Assembly: GCF_013364155.1 (NCBI RefSeq)
Contig: NZ_CP054916.1
Span: forward strand, 7,065,001 to 7,129,000
Direction of reading: 5' to 3'
DNA: 64,000 nt
DNA from: Streptomyces sp. NA02950
Lineage (GTDB): Bacteria > Actinomycetota > Actinomycetes > Streptomycetales > Streptomycetaceae
The notes beneath the pieces were generated by a model. It had not been told where the DNA came from. It made no database searches and worked only from the letters and a program-made list of their open reading frames with translations. Made by a program: the position numbers and the translations under genes. Position 1 is the stretch's first letter; each line of letters begins with the position of its first letter. Of this stretch, positions 38,594 to 46,830 are shown piece by piece.

Positions 38594-39204
38594 CCACCAG
38601 CGCCTCCGACAAGGCCGGAATCCTGATCGTCGACGACATGGAGGAGAACCTGATCGCGCTGGAGGCCGTGCTCGGCCCGCTCGATCAGCAGCTGGTCCGC
38701 GCCCACTCCGGTGAGGAGGCGCTGAAGGCGATGCTGCGGCAGGACTTCGCCGTGGTGCTCCTCGATGTCCTGATGCCGGGCATGGACGGCTTCGAGACCG
38801 CGGCCAACATCAAGCGGCTCGACCAGACCAAGGACGTTCCGATCATCCTGCTGACCGGGACCGACGCCGACTCGGACTACGCCTACCGCGGCTACGCGAT
38901 CGGCGCCGCCGACTTCCTCACCAAACCCTTCGACCCGTGGCTGCTGCGGACGAAGGTCAATGTCTTCCTGGATCTGCACCGCAAGAACCGCCAGCTCGAG
39001 GCCCAGGCACAGCAGCTGCGACGGCGGCTGATCGGCGACCGGGTCACCCCCTCGGAGGACCGGTTCGTGACCATCGCCGAACAGCTGGCCAGTACCGAGA
39101 TGCTGCTGCGCGGCGCCGACGGCCCCGAGGCGGACGCGCTGGCCGACCGGGTCTCGGAGCTGGAGCGCGCGGTGGAGGGCCTGCGCACCGAGGCCCACCG
39201 CTGA
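38590..39204 (+). CDS. Response regulator with C-terminal coiled coil (OsaB-like)
   Basis: The 204-residue protein has a receiver domain (1-125; acidic pair Asp15/Asp16 in LIVDDMEEN, phosphoacceptor Asp59 in VVLLDVLMPGMDGF, Thr/Lys switch in LTGTDAD and LTKPFDPW) and a helical region (about 128-204, KNRQLEAQAQQLRRRLIGD onward) with heptad character but no DNA-binding domain. That is the architecture of OsaB, the osmoadaptation regulator paired with OsaA in S. coelicolor. The start overlaps the kinase stop as ATGA, so the two are translated together. The output is probably protein-protein, not promoter binding. Confidence 0.88.
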
Positions 39205-39280
39205 GCGGCGGCGGCGCCGTACCCGCATGCCACCGACCGCGCGGTCATGCCGCCCCGGTTGCGCCGCGGCGGACGCGACG

Positions 39281-39997
39281 TCACGCGATCACATCGACCG
39301 CGGTGATCAGCACGGCCACCGTCACCGGCCGCGGGACAGCGTCCGCCACGGCCGTCCGTACCCGCCGGGCCACGTCCAGCGCGTGGTGATCGGCCGCCAC
39401 CGCCAGTTCCAGCCGCAGATGCGCACCGTCGGTGTGGACACCGCGGGAGGACCCCAGCACCGGCGCCAGCCGCGTCACCCCGGGCACCGCCGTGGCCGCC
39501 GCGGCGGCCACCGCCTCACGGCTGCCGGACGTCTCCGGCGACACCGGCCGCCCCGCGTCCGGCTTCCCGGGTGGCGACAGCGGCGGCGGGGGCCCGTCCA
39601 GCACCTCGGCCACCCGGAGATCCACCGTGTCGACTGCCAGGCCGAGCCGGTCCGTCGCCGCCCCGAGCAGGGCGGCCCGCAGCCGGTCAGCCGCCACCGG
39701 CAGTGGTTCGTCCACCGTGGCCCCGCACTCCGCGTCGATCCGCAGCGGCACCGGCGGCAGCGCGCTCGGCGGGGACGGTACGGCGGGCACGCCCACCGCG
39801 TCGGGGTCGGTCGGTCCGATCCGGAGCCTGTCCAGCCGGACCCCGGGCACCCCGGCGGCGGCCCGCCTCAGCACCCCCTCCGCCGCCTGCTCGGTCAGCC
39901 ACGTACCGTCCTGCGGTCCGCCCACGGGCAGCAGCCTGCCGAGCCGCAGCTGCTGCCGCACCGCGTGTGCGAGCTGGCCCGTGACCACCGTCATCAC
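39281..39997 (-). CDS. Hypothetical protein linked to the Asp23 cluster (P10-like)
   Basis: The 238-residue product begins MMTVVTGQLAHAVRQQLRLG and contains two regions of Asp23-like beta-alpha character (PGVRLDRLRIGPTDPDAVGV and GAHLRLELAVAADHHALDVA), separated by a Pro-rich linker (PPPPLSPPGKPDAG). NCBI pipelines call similar proteins nucleopolyhedrovirus P10 family; that name carries no function. It is divergent from the Asp23/Gls24 genes with a 212-bp shared promoter region, so a role in the same envelope-stress system is likely but unproven. Confidence 0.65.
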   Translation of the reverse strand: MMTVVTGQLAHAVRQQLRLGRLLPVGGPQDGTWLTEQAAEGVLRRAAAGVPGVRLDRLRIGPTDPDAVGVPAVPSPPSALPPVPLRIDAECGATVDEPLPVAADRLRAALLGAATDRLGLAVDTVDLRVAEVLDGPPPPLSPPGKPDAGRPVSPETSGSREAVAAAAATAVPGVTRLAPVLGSSRGVHTDGAHLRLELAVAADHHALDVARRVRTAVADAVPRPVTVAVLITAVDVIA

Positions 39998-40209
39998 CCC
40001 TCACGGCCTGTGTGACGCGCTGTGTGCCACTGGGTTCAGCCTGCCGCAGATCCCGGCGGTGCGGTACTTTCCGGCGCCTGATCGCGCGAGTGCCGCATCT
40101 CCGGGGCGGTTCGGGGAAAGCGCCTTTACTGTGGCAGTAGAGGTGGCGAGCAGCGTCAGGAACACGCTCTTCGCCGCGGAACTCTTCTCCTCGGAAGGGA
40201 CGATCGGTG

Positions 40210-40710
40210 ATGTCCGAGACCGCACCACAGAACCGGCCCGAGAACCCCGCCACCGAGCCGTCCGCCGCCACCCCCAGGACACTGGGCGGCGGGCCCGTCC
40301 CCACCCGGCGCGGAGGGGGCGACCCCGGATCCCGGGGGCGTACCACCATCGCCGACGGTGTCGTGGAGAAGATCGCCGGGATGGCGGCCCGCGATGTGGT
40401 CGGGGTCCATGACATGGGCGGCGGTTTCGCGCGGACCTTCGGGGTCGTACGGGACCGGGTGCCGGGAGGGAGCCGGTCGGTCGCCCGCGGGGTGAAGGCC
40501 GAGGTGGGCGAGGTGCAGACCGCCCTCGACCTGGAGATCGTGGTGGATTACGGCGTCTCGATCGCCGATGTCGCCCGCGCCGTACGGGAGAACGTGATCT
40601 CCGCGGTCGAGCGGATGACGGGGCTCGAGGTGGTCGAGGTCAACATCGCGGTCAGCGATGTGAAATTGCCGGACGAAGCAGAGGAATCGACGGAGCCCAG
40701 GCTCCAGTAG
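40210..40710 (+). CDS. Asp23/Gls24 family envelope stress protein
   Basis: The 166-residue protein has a disordered Pro/Thr-rich N-terminus (about 1-45) and an Asp23 domain: TTIADGVVEKIAGMAARDVV (about 45-64), then VQTALDLEIVVDYGVSIADV and ENVISAVERMTGLEVVEVNI. In Firmicutes Asp23 is tethered to the membrane by AmaP and affects cell-envelope stress gene expression. ATG 40210 is preferred over GTG 40207 because GGAAGGGA is then 9 nt away. It leads a tight five-gene operon. Confidence 0.9.
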   Translation: MSETAPQNRPENPATEPSAATPRTLGGGPVPTRRGGGDPGSRGRTTIADGVVEKIAGMAARDVVGVHDMGGGFARTFGVVRDRVPGGSRSVARGVKAEVGEVQTALDLEIVVDYGVSIADVARAVRENVISAVERMTGLEVVEVNIAVSDVKLPDEAEESTEPRLQ

Positions 40711-40751
40711 GCCGGTGACGGCTCCGGTCGGCTCCAGTAGGGGAGCACACG

Positions 40752-40943
40752 ATGAGCATGGCCGTGGTCGGGATGATCGCGGGGATGGCGCTGGCCTTCG
40801 CCGGATACTTCGGCGGATTCGGGGCCTTTCTGCTGGTGGCCGCACTGGGGTTCGTGGGGTTCGTCGCGGGCCGGTTCCTGGACGGGGACCTGGAGCCGGG
40901 CGAGTTCTTCCGCTCCCGCGGCCGCGGCGAACGGCACCGGTGA
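40752..40943 (+). CDS. Small membrane protein of the Asp23 operon
   Basis: The 63-residue protein has two closely spaced hydrophobic helices (MAVVGMIAGMALAFAGYFGG and AFLLVAALGFVGFVAGRFL, trimmed) and a charged C-terminus (ffRSRGRGERHR). AGGGGAG precedes ATG 40752. It resembles the small DUF2273-type proteins that accompany Asp23 and AmaP in other bacteria, although I cannot confirm the family from the sequence alone. Confidence 0.72.
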   Translation: MSMAVVGMIAGMALAFAGYFGGFGAFLLVAALGFVGFVAGRFLDGDLEPGEFFRSRGRGERHR

Positions 40944-40952
40944 GGCGGCGTC

Positions 40953-41282
40953 GTGGTCGAACCCGGGGAGCGGGGCGCGACACGGATCGCGGACCGCGTG
41001 GTCGCGAAGATCGCCTCGCAGGCGGCGCGGGAGGCGCTGGACAGCGCGGACACGCTGCCGCCGCACGCGGTCGTCGCGGTGCACGAGCGGGTCGCACGGG
41101 TACGGGTCGCCGTCGAACTCGGCTACCCGTCGGACATCGGCGCGCAGTGCGGTGCGGTGCGCCGTCAGGTCAGGGAGCGGATCGGCGCGTTGGCGGGTAT
41201 GGAGGTGCCCGAGGTGGCGGTGACGGTGGAGCGGCTGCACTCGCCGCCGCTGGACCGCGCGGAGCGGGGGAGGGTGCGATGA
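40953..41282 (+). CDS. Second Asp23/Gls24-like protein
   Basis: The 109-residue protein is a compact Asp23 domain without the N-terminal tail: GATRIADRVVAKIASQAARE (8-27), then ARVRVAVELGYPSDIGAQCG and RQVRERIGALAGMEVPEVAV. The basic fold and spacing match the first Asp23 gene, so they are operon paralogues. GTG 40953 starts 9 bp after the previous stop. Its own ribosome site is weak, suggesting translational coupling. Confidence 0.82.
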   Translation: MVEPGERGATRIADRVVAKIASQAAREALDSADTLPPHAVVAVHERVARVRVAVELGYPSDIGAQCGAVRRQVRERIGALAGMEVPEVAVTVERLHSPPLDRAERGRVR

Positions 41283-41298
41283 ACGAGGACCGGTTGCG

Positions 41299-41922
41299 AT
41301 GAACGCGGAGCACAAGGTACGGCAGTCCGCATCGATGGCGGCGTACGAACCGGAGTCGGGCCAGGGCACCGGTGACGAGCACCGGCGCACCGGGCGGTTC
41401 TGGTCCGCGCGGCGGGTCCCGGCCGCCCTGGTCGCGCTGGCCGTCACCGCCGCGGCCGGGCTGCTGTTGTACGACGTGGCGGCGGTGCGCGCGGGCCGGA
41501 CCGCGATGGAGTGGCGGGGCTGGCTCGCCGATCAGCTCGCCACCCGGCCCCTCGACGACGGTTGGGTGGTGGGTGTGGCCGCCACCCTGGTCGTGGTGGG
41601 CGTGTGGATGGTGGTGCTGGCGGTGACGCCGGGGCTGCGCGGTCTGCTGCCGATGCGGGAGACCGACGGCATCCGCGCCGGGATCGACCGCGGCGCCGCC
41701 GGACTGGTGCTGCGCGACCGGGCGATGGAGGTGTCCGGGGTGCGTTCGGTGCGGGTCTCGGTCGGCCGCCACCGCGTCCGGGCCCGGGCCCAGGCGCACT
41801 TCCGCGATCTGGACGACGTACGAGCCGATCTGGTCACGGTGCTCGGCGAGGGCATCCGGCAGCTGGGGCTCGCCCGGCGGCCCGGGCTGACCGTCCGGGT
41901 CCGGCGACCGGCGAAGGGGTGA
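41299..41922 (+). CDS. DUF6286-like membrane protein of the Asp23 operon
   Basis: The 207-residue protein has two transmembrane helices (VPAALVALAVTAAAGLLLYD near 45 and VVGVAATLVVVGVWMVVLAV near 95) and a C-terminal Asp23-like soluble domain (about 115-207; DRGAAGLVLRDRAMEVSGVR and RAQAHFRDLDDVRADLVTVL). This is the layout of actinobacterial DUF6286 proteins found with Asp23 genes. It may act as a second membrane anchor. A seven-codon frame (MNEDRLR) overlaps the preceding stop and may couple translation. Confidence 0.75.
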   Translation: MNAEHKVRQSASMAAYEPESGQGTGDEHRRTGRFWSARRVPAALVALAVTAAAGLLLYDVAAVRAGRTAMEWRGWLADQLATRPLDDGWVVGVAATLVVVGVWMVVLAVTPGLRGLLPMRETDGIRAGIDRGAAGLVLRDRAMEVSGVRSVRVSVGRHRVRARAQAHFRDLDDVRADLVTVLGEGIRQLGLARRPGLTVRVRRPAKG

Positions 41923-41928
41923 GCGGCG

Positions 41929-42486
41929 ATGCTGCGGATCGTCAACCGGGTGCTGCTGGCGGTCGTCGGCGTGGTGCTGCTGGCCGTGGGCGCACTGGCG
42001 CTGGCCGGATGGCCGCCGTTCGACGGGCGGGGCGATGTGGTGCTGAGCCGGGCGGACCGCGCCCGCTGGCGGGACGCCTCGTGGTGGTGGCCGGTGGTCA
42101 TCGGGGTGCTCGCCCTGGTCGTGCTGCTCGCGGTGTGGTGGGCGCTGGCCCAACTGCGGCGGCGCAGATTGGCGGAGGTGCTGGTGGAAACCGGCGACGG
42201 GGAGGGGGCGCTGCTGCGCGGCCGGGCCCTGGAAGCGGTGCTGGCGGCCGAGGCGGAAGCACTGGAGGGCGTCGAGCGCGCCGACGCGCTCCTGCGCGGC
42301 AGGCGCCGCACCGCCCCCGAGGCCCGGATCGGCCTGGTGCTGGAGCCCCGCGCGGAGCCGGTGGTGACGCTGGAACGGCTGAGGGACGAGGCGCTGGAGC
42401 ACGCCCGGGGCTCAGCGGGGCTGGCCCGCCTACCCGCGGAGGTACGTCTGCGAGGCAGCCGGCACCGGGCGGAAAGGGCGCTGTAA
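41929..42486 (+). CDS. AmaP-like alkaline shock response membrane anchor
   Basis: The 185-residue protein starts RIVNRVLLAVVGVVLLAVGA (first helix), has a second helix (WWPVVIGVLALVVLLAVWWA near 60) separated by a short loop, and a cytoplasmic domain with Asp23-like strands (RIGLVLEPRAEPVVTLERLR). AmaP anchors Asp23 to the membrane in Staphylococcus aureus; here it probably recruits the two Asp23 proteins of the same operon. GAAGGGG lies 8 nt before ATG 41929. Confidence 0.8.
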   Translation: MLRIVNRVLLAVVGVVLLAVGALALAGWPPFDGRGDVVLSRADRARWRDASWWWPVVIGVLALVVLLAVWWALAQLRRRRLAEVLVETGDGEGALLRGRALEAVLAAEAEALEGVERADALLRGRRRTAPEARIGLVLEPRAEPVVTLERLRDEALEHARGSAGLARLPAEVRLRGSRHRAERAL

Positions 42487-43029
42487 GCCGCCCACCCGCC
42501 GCCAGGGTGCCGGTGCCACCGGGCCGGGGCCAGGTGGCGGCCGGGAGCCACCCACCCAGGTGCCGGCCGGGAGCGCCCCGGCGCCCTGGCGCGTGCCGGT
42601 GCGCGTCTGGTCGGGCCTCGACGCGGCGGCCTGGCACGGCCCGGTGCGCGTCCGGGTGGGCCGGGACCCGTCTCGGGCTCGGAACGCTGGCGGAGCGTGC
42701 GCCGCAGAGCCGCCCACCCGCCGCCGGGGCGCCGGACGCCCGGATGTGCCGCCGCCGGTGCCGCCGACACCTCCCGGTGTGGGGCCCGGGGCCTCGGGGG
42801 CGCCCGGGAATCCCCAGGTGTTGATCGCCGGTGTGCCCGGCGCCCTGGCGCGTGCCGGTGCGCGTCTGGTCGGGCCTCGATGGGGCGGCCTCGCGCGGCC
42901 CGGCCCGTCCAGGTGTCGGTCAGCCGGGCTCAACGGACGGCCGGGAGTGCCCCGGGTGCGTCTGGGCGGGGCCCGGTACCCGGGCAGCTCGGGGCGCCCC
43001 CGTACGGTCCGGGTGGGACGGGCCGTCGG
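42487..43029. repeat. Intergenic stretch with 45-bp direct repeat
   Basis: This 543-bp convergent intergenic region shows no real gene. An exact 45-bp sequence (beginning CCCGGCGCCCTGGCGCGTGC) occurs at 42577-42621 and 42836-42880, with partial similarity continuing downstream of both copies. GCCGCCCACCCGCCGCC-like segments also recur near 42488 and 42711. It appears to be a decayed duplication of about 260 bp. Confidence 0.7.
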
Positions 43030-43785
43030 TCAGATGCCGTGCAGGGCGCCGCCGTCCACCGGGAGCATCACGCCGTTGACGTAGGAGGCCGCGGGGGAGA
43101 GCAGGAACGCCGCCGTCCTGCCGAACTCCTCGGGCGTGCCGTACCGCCGCAGCGGGATCGCCGCGGCGTTCCGCTCGCGCGCCGCCTCCGCGTCCCCCGA
43201 CAGGCCGTCCAGCTCCCGCACCCGGTCGGTGTCGATCCGGCCCGGGAGGAGGCCGACGACCCGGATGCCCAGCGGGCCGACCTCCCGCGAGAGCGACGCG
43301 GCGAACCCGGCCAGCCCCGGGCGCAGCCCGTTGGAGACGGTCAGGCCCGGGATCGGCTCCCGTACGGACCCGGACAGCACGAAGCCGATCACGCCGCCGG
43401 GGGAGAGCGCCGCGGCGGCGGTGCGCGCCAGCCGGACCGCGCCGAGGAAGACCGACTCGAACGCGGTCCGCCACTGGGCGTCGGTGATGTCGGCGGTGGG
43501 CCCGGCCGGGGGCCCGCCGACGCTGATGAGCACCCCGTCGAAGCGGCCGAAGTGATCGCGGGCGGTGGTGATCAGCCGCTCGGCGCTGGCGGGGTCGGCG
43601 TTGTCGGCGCCGACCCCGAGGGCACCGGGGCCCAGTTCGGCGGCGGTGGCGGCCGCGGTGTCCGCGTCGCGCCCGGTGACGACCACCTTGGCGCCGTCGG
43701 CGACCAGCTCACGCGCGGTGGCCAGGCCCAGCCCGCGGGTGGCTCCGGTGACGAGGTACACCCGGTCATTGAGTCCAAGATCCAT
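43030..43785 (-). CDS. SDR-family protein lacking canonical Tyr/Lys
   Basis: The 251-residue Rossmann protein has the cofactor motif VTGATRGLGLATARELVADG (12-31), GADNADPAS, SVGGPPAGPTADITDAQWRT and a C-terminal VNGVMLPVDGGALHGI, all like FabG-type reductases. Where the catalytic YxxxK should be, the sequence reads PGLTVSNGLRPGLAGF, so Tyr is replaced by Ser and Lys by Arg. This matches my recollection of the CDD subgroup described as BKR-like SDRs without a complete catalytic tetrad. Activity as a reductase is therefore doubtful. It ends an operon with the GH15 gene, 4 bp downstream of it. Confidence 0.85.
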   Translation of the reverse strand: MDLGLNDRVYLVTGATRGLGLATARELVADGAKVVVTGRDADTAAATAAELGPGALGVGADNADPASAERLITTARDHFGRFDGVLISVGGPPAGPTADITDAQWRTAFESVFLGAVRLARTAAAALSPGGVIGFVLSGSVREPIPGLTVSNGLRPGLAGFAASLSREVGPLGIRVVGLLPGRIDTDRVRELDGLSGDAEAARERNAAAIPLRRYGTPEEFGRTAAFLLSPAASYVNGVMLPVDGGALHGI

Positions 43786-43789
43786 GGGG

Positions 43790-45586
43790 TCAGTCTGCCG
43801 TGGTGTCCTCGGCGAGAGTAAGGGCGGTGCCGACCAGACCGATATGGCTGAACGCCTGGGGGAAGTTGCCCAGCATCCGGCCGCCGGCCGGGTCGTACTC
43901 CTCGGCCAGCAGCCCCACGTCGTTGCGGAGGTCGAGCAGCCGCTCGAAGAGGGCGCGGGCGTCCTTGCGGCGGCCGGTGAGCTGGAGCGCGTCGGCGAGC
44001 CAGAAGGAACAGGCGATGAAGGCGGCCTCGCGGCCGGGGAGCCCGTCCACGTTGGTGTCGCCGTCGGTGGTGTAGCGGCGGATCAGACCGTCCTCGCTCA
44101 GCTCGCGGCGGACCGCGTCGATGGTGCCGGTGACCCGGGGGTCGGTGGCGGGCAGGAAGCCGACGCGGGGGATGAGCAGCGTCGCCGCGTCCAGCTCGGT
44201 GGAGCCGTAGGACTGGGTGAAGGTGGCGCGCGCGGGGTCGTAGCCCTTCTCGCACACCTCGCGGTGGACCGCGTCGCGCATCGCCCGCCACCGGTTCGCG
44301 TCCCCGCTCAGGTCGGGGTGGGTCTCGACGGCGCGCACCGCGCGGTCGGCCGCGACCCAGGCCATCACCTTGGAGTGGACGAAGTGGCGGCGCGGTCCGC
44401 GGACCTCCCACAGCCCCTCGTCGGGGTCCCGCCAGGCGGACTCCAGGAAGTCCATCAGCGCGCTCTGGATCCGCCAGGCGTGCGGTTCGGCGGGCAGCCC
44501 GGCGACCCGCGCCAGGTGCAGGGTGTCCAGGACCTCGCCGTAGACGTCGAGCTGGCGCTGTGCCACCGCGCCGTTGCCCACCCGGACGGGGGAGGAGTGC
44601 GCGAACCCCTCCAGCCAGTCGAGCTCGTGCTCGTGTATGCGGCGCTCGCCGCCGAGGCCGTACATGATCTGGAGCTCGGCGGGGTCGCCCGCCACCGCCC
44701 GCAGCAGCCAGTCGCGCCAGGCGACGGCCTCGTCGCGGTATCCGGCGGACAGCAGCGCGTTCAGGGTGAGGGTGGAGTCCCGCAGCCAGCAGTAGCGGTA
44801 GTCCCAGTTGCGTACTCCGCCCGGCCGCTCGGGCAGGGAGGCGGTGGGGGCTGCGACGATCCCGCCGGTGGGCGCGTAGGTGAGCGCCTTGAGCGTGATC
44901 AGGGAACGCATCACGGCGTCCCGGTACGGGCCCCGGTAGCCGCACCGGGCGGCCCAGGAGCGCCAGTCCTCGAGGCTGGAGCGCAGCGCCTGGTGCGGGT
45001 CGACGAGCCGGGGCCGGGGCTCGTGGGAGGGGTGCCAGGTGAGTACGAAGGCCACCTTCTCCCCGGCGGAGACGGTGAACTCCGAGCGGGTGCTGAAGTC
45101 CTTGCCGTAGGTGTGCACCTCCGGCTCCGAGCGCAGCCAGACCGAGTCGGGTCCGGCGACCGCGATCCGGTGGCCGTCGGCCCGGCGCACCCAGGGGATC
45201 ACATGCCCGTAGTCGAACCGCAGCCGGAGGACGCCGTGCATCTCCACGCTGCCGGAGACGCCCTCGACGATACGGACCACATCGGGCGCCCGGTCGCGCT
45301 GCGGCATGAAGTCGATCACCTTGACGGTGCCGGACTCCGTCTCCCAGACGGACTCCAGGGCCAGGGAGTCCTCGAGATAGCTCCGGCGGGTGCAGTCGCC
45401 CGCGCCCCGGGGGGCCAGCCGCCAGTGGCCGTTGTCACGGTCGCCGAGGAGCGCGGCGAAACAGGCCGCCGAGTCGAAGCGGGGCAGGCACAACCAGTCG
45501 ATCGAGCCGTCCCGGCCGACCAGGGCAGCGGTCTGGTGGTCCCCGATGAGGGCATAGTCGTCGATGCGCTGAGACACATCGGGCAT
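43790..45586 (-). CDS. Glycoside hydrolase family 15 protein (glucoamylase/trehalase type)
   Basis: This 598-residue cytoplasmic protein has an N-terminal beta-sandwich (about 1-210; IDDYALIGDHQTAALVGRDG, IDWLCLPRFDSAACFAALLG) and an (alpha/alpha)6 barrel with GVRNWDYRYCWLRDSTLTLN (about 265-284; Asp/Arg substrate contacts) and LWEVRGPRRHFVHSKVMAWV. Bacterial homologues hydrolyse trehalose or short alpha-glucans. ATG 45586 with GGGAAG upstream replaces a longer frame that begins with an Arg/Pro-rich stretch. It starts the operon with the atypical SDR gene. Confidence 0.9.
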   Translation of the reverse strand: MPDVSQRIDDYALIGDHQTAALVGRDGSIDWLCLPRFDSAACFAALLGDRDNGHWRLAPRGAGDCTRRSYLEDSLALESVWETESGTVKVIDFMPQRDRAPDVVRIVEGVSGSVEMHGVLRLRFDYGHVIPWVRRADGHRIAVAGPDSVWLRSEPEVHTYGKDFSTRSEFTVSAGEKVAFVLTWHPSHEPRPRLVDPHQALRSSLEDWRSWAARCGYRGPYRDAVMRSLITLKALTYAPTGGIVAAPTASLPERPGGVRNWDYRYCWLRDSTLTLNALLSAGYRDEAVAWRDWLLRAVAGDPAELQIMYGLGGERRIHEHELDWLEGFAHSSPVRVGNGAVAQRQLDVYGEVLDTLHLARVAGLPAEPHAWRIQSALMDFLESAWRDPDEGLWEVRGPRRHFVHSKVMAWVAADRAVRAVETHPDLSGDANRWRAMRDAVHREVCEKGYDPARATFTQSYGSTELDAATLLIPRVGFLPATDPRVTGTIDAVRRELSEDGLIRRYTTDGDTNVDGLPGREAAFIACSFWLADALQLTGRRKDARALFERLLDLRNDVGLLAEEYDPAGGRMLGNFPQAFSHIGLVGTALTLAEDTTAD

Positions 45587-45605
45587 CTTCCCGGGAAGCG
45601 GAAAG

Positions 45606-46412
45606 CTACTCCGCCCCGGCGGCGGCCGGGATCTTCTCCGACGGGGCCTTGGAGGCGCTCTCGGCGGCGCGGTCCCGGCGCTCACGCCGGACCAGGACCA
45701 CCCAGCCGATGGGCACCCCGGACGCGAACAGCCACCACTGGATCGCGTAGGCCATATGGGGGCCGATGCTGCTGTGGTCCGGCGCGGCGACCGGCTCGGG
45801 CTGCTTGGTGCCCTTGGGGGAGGACGAGGTCAGCTCGATGTAGCCGCCCAGCACCGGCCGGGACAGCTCCTTGGCCTGCCGTTCGCTGTTGATCAGCATG
45901 ACCTGCCGTGCGGGCAGCCCCGGCTTGTCCTTGATCCCGCTGCCGGCGGTGGTCTCGTCGGCCTTGAGACGGCCGGTGACGGTGACCTCGCCGGAGGGGG
46001 CGGCGGGGACCTCGGGGTAGCGGGTGAGGTCCGTGCCCGCCGGGATCCAGCCGCGGTTGATCAGGACGGCCCGGCCGCCGGGGAGCGTCAGCGGGGTGAG
46101 GACGAAGTAGCCGATGGACTGCTCGTCGGAGCCGGTGCGCTGGCGGACCACGACCTCATGGGCGGTGTCGTAGGTGCCGGTGGCTCGCACGGTGCGCCAG
46201 GTGTCCTCGCGGGGGACGGTGCGGCCGGGGGCGGTGAGGCCGGTGACGGGCACCGCGGGGGCCTTCAGGTTGTCCCCGATCAGATGGTTCTGCGCGACCC
46301 GGTGCTCATGGCGGTGGAGCTGCCAGAACCCCAGCCGGACCATGGTGGGGATCATGACGAGCCCTACCAGCGTGAGGATCACCCACTGCCGGGTCAACAG
46401 AAAGCGGTACAC
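45606..46412 (-). CDS. SURF1 family cytochrome oxidase assembly protein
   Basis: The 268-residue protein has the SURF1 layout: N-terminal helix (TRQWVILTLVGLVMIPTMV), the family motif LGFWQLHRHEHR, a periplasmic beta-domain (TYDTAHEVVVRQRT, GYFVLTPLTLPGGRAVLINR, GWIPAG) and a C-terminal helix (AYAIQWWLFASGVPIGWVVL). SURF1 helps insert haem a in aa3-type oxidases. The GTG at 46412 is used because TACTGT (-10-like) ends 7 nt upstream, as for a leaderless transcript, and homologues start here. It ends 20 bp before the GH15 start, so transcription may continue. Confidence 0.9.
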   Translation of the reverse strand: MYRFLLTRQWVILTLVGLVMIPTMVRLGFWQLHRHEHRVAQNHLIGDNLKAPAVPVTGLTAPGRTVPREDTWRTVRATGTYDTAHEVVVRQRTGSDEQSIGYFVLTPLTLPGGRAVLINRGWIPAGTDLTRYPEVPAAPSGEVTVTGRLKADETTAGSGIKDKPGLPARQVMLINSERQAKELSRPVLGGYIELTSSSPKGTKQPEPVAAPDHSSIGPHMAYAIQWWLFASGVPIGWVVLVRRERRDRAAESASKAPSEKIPAAAGAE

Positions 46413-46430
46413 GCCCTTGACAGTACTCGG

Positions 46431-46476
46431 CGTGGATTGTCCCCCGGCCGGTGGGGGCACCGGACGACAATCCACG
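46431..46476 (-). terminator. Inverted repeat before surf1
   Basis: CGTGGATTGTC (46431-46441) pairs perfectly with GACAATCCACG (46466-46476), and inner CCCCC/GGGGG extends the fold. It follows the zinc-ribbon gene by 58 bp and abuts the surf1 promoter, so it may serve as terminator, or as an operator for surf1. Confidence 0.6.
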
Positions 46477-46533
46477 CGGGTGGCCCGGTTCGGACAGGAG
46501 CCCGTCCGGATCGTGGTCCGGTTCCCACGGACC

Positions 46534-46767
46534 TCATACGTGGTCGACGATGCCCACCTTCCCCTCCGCGCGGGCGCAGTGCGCACCGCAGTAGAAGGCG
46601 CCGTCCGCCTCGACGCCCTGCCCGATGATCTGGCAGCGGCAGTGCTCGCAGACGGGTGCCATGCGGTGGATGGCGCAGGAGAAACAGTCGAAGACGTGGA
46701 CGGCGCCCTGCGCATGCACCTCGAACGTCATGCCGTAGTCGTTTCCGCAGACCTCACAACGTGCCAT
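46534..46767 (-). CDS. Small Cys-rich zinc-ribbon protein
   Basis: The 77-residue protein starts MARCEVCGNDYGMTFEVHAQ and has CEVC, FDCFSCAIH, CEHCRC and FYCGAHCAR, giving four Cys/His pairs able to bind two zinc ions. Comparable actinobacterial proteins are annotated as prokaryotic metallothionein-like or hypothetical; no enzymatic function is implied. It is monocistronic and flanked by hairpins. Confidence 0.82.
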   Translation of the reverse strand: MARCEVCGNDYGMTFEVHAQGAVHVFDCFSCAIHRMAPVCEHCRCQIIGQGVEADGAFYCGAHCARAEGKVGIVDHV

Positions 46768-46830
46768 GCGCCACAGCGTGCGGCGCGGCGCGGTGGCGGG
46801 CTAGCGGCGGGCGGGCGCGTCGCGCCGACT

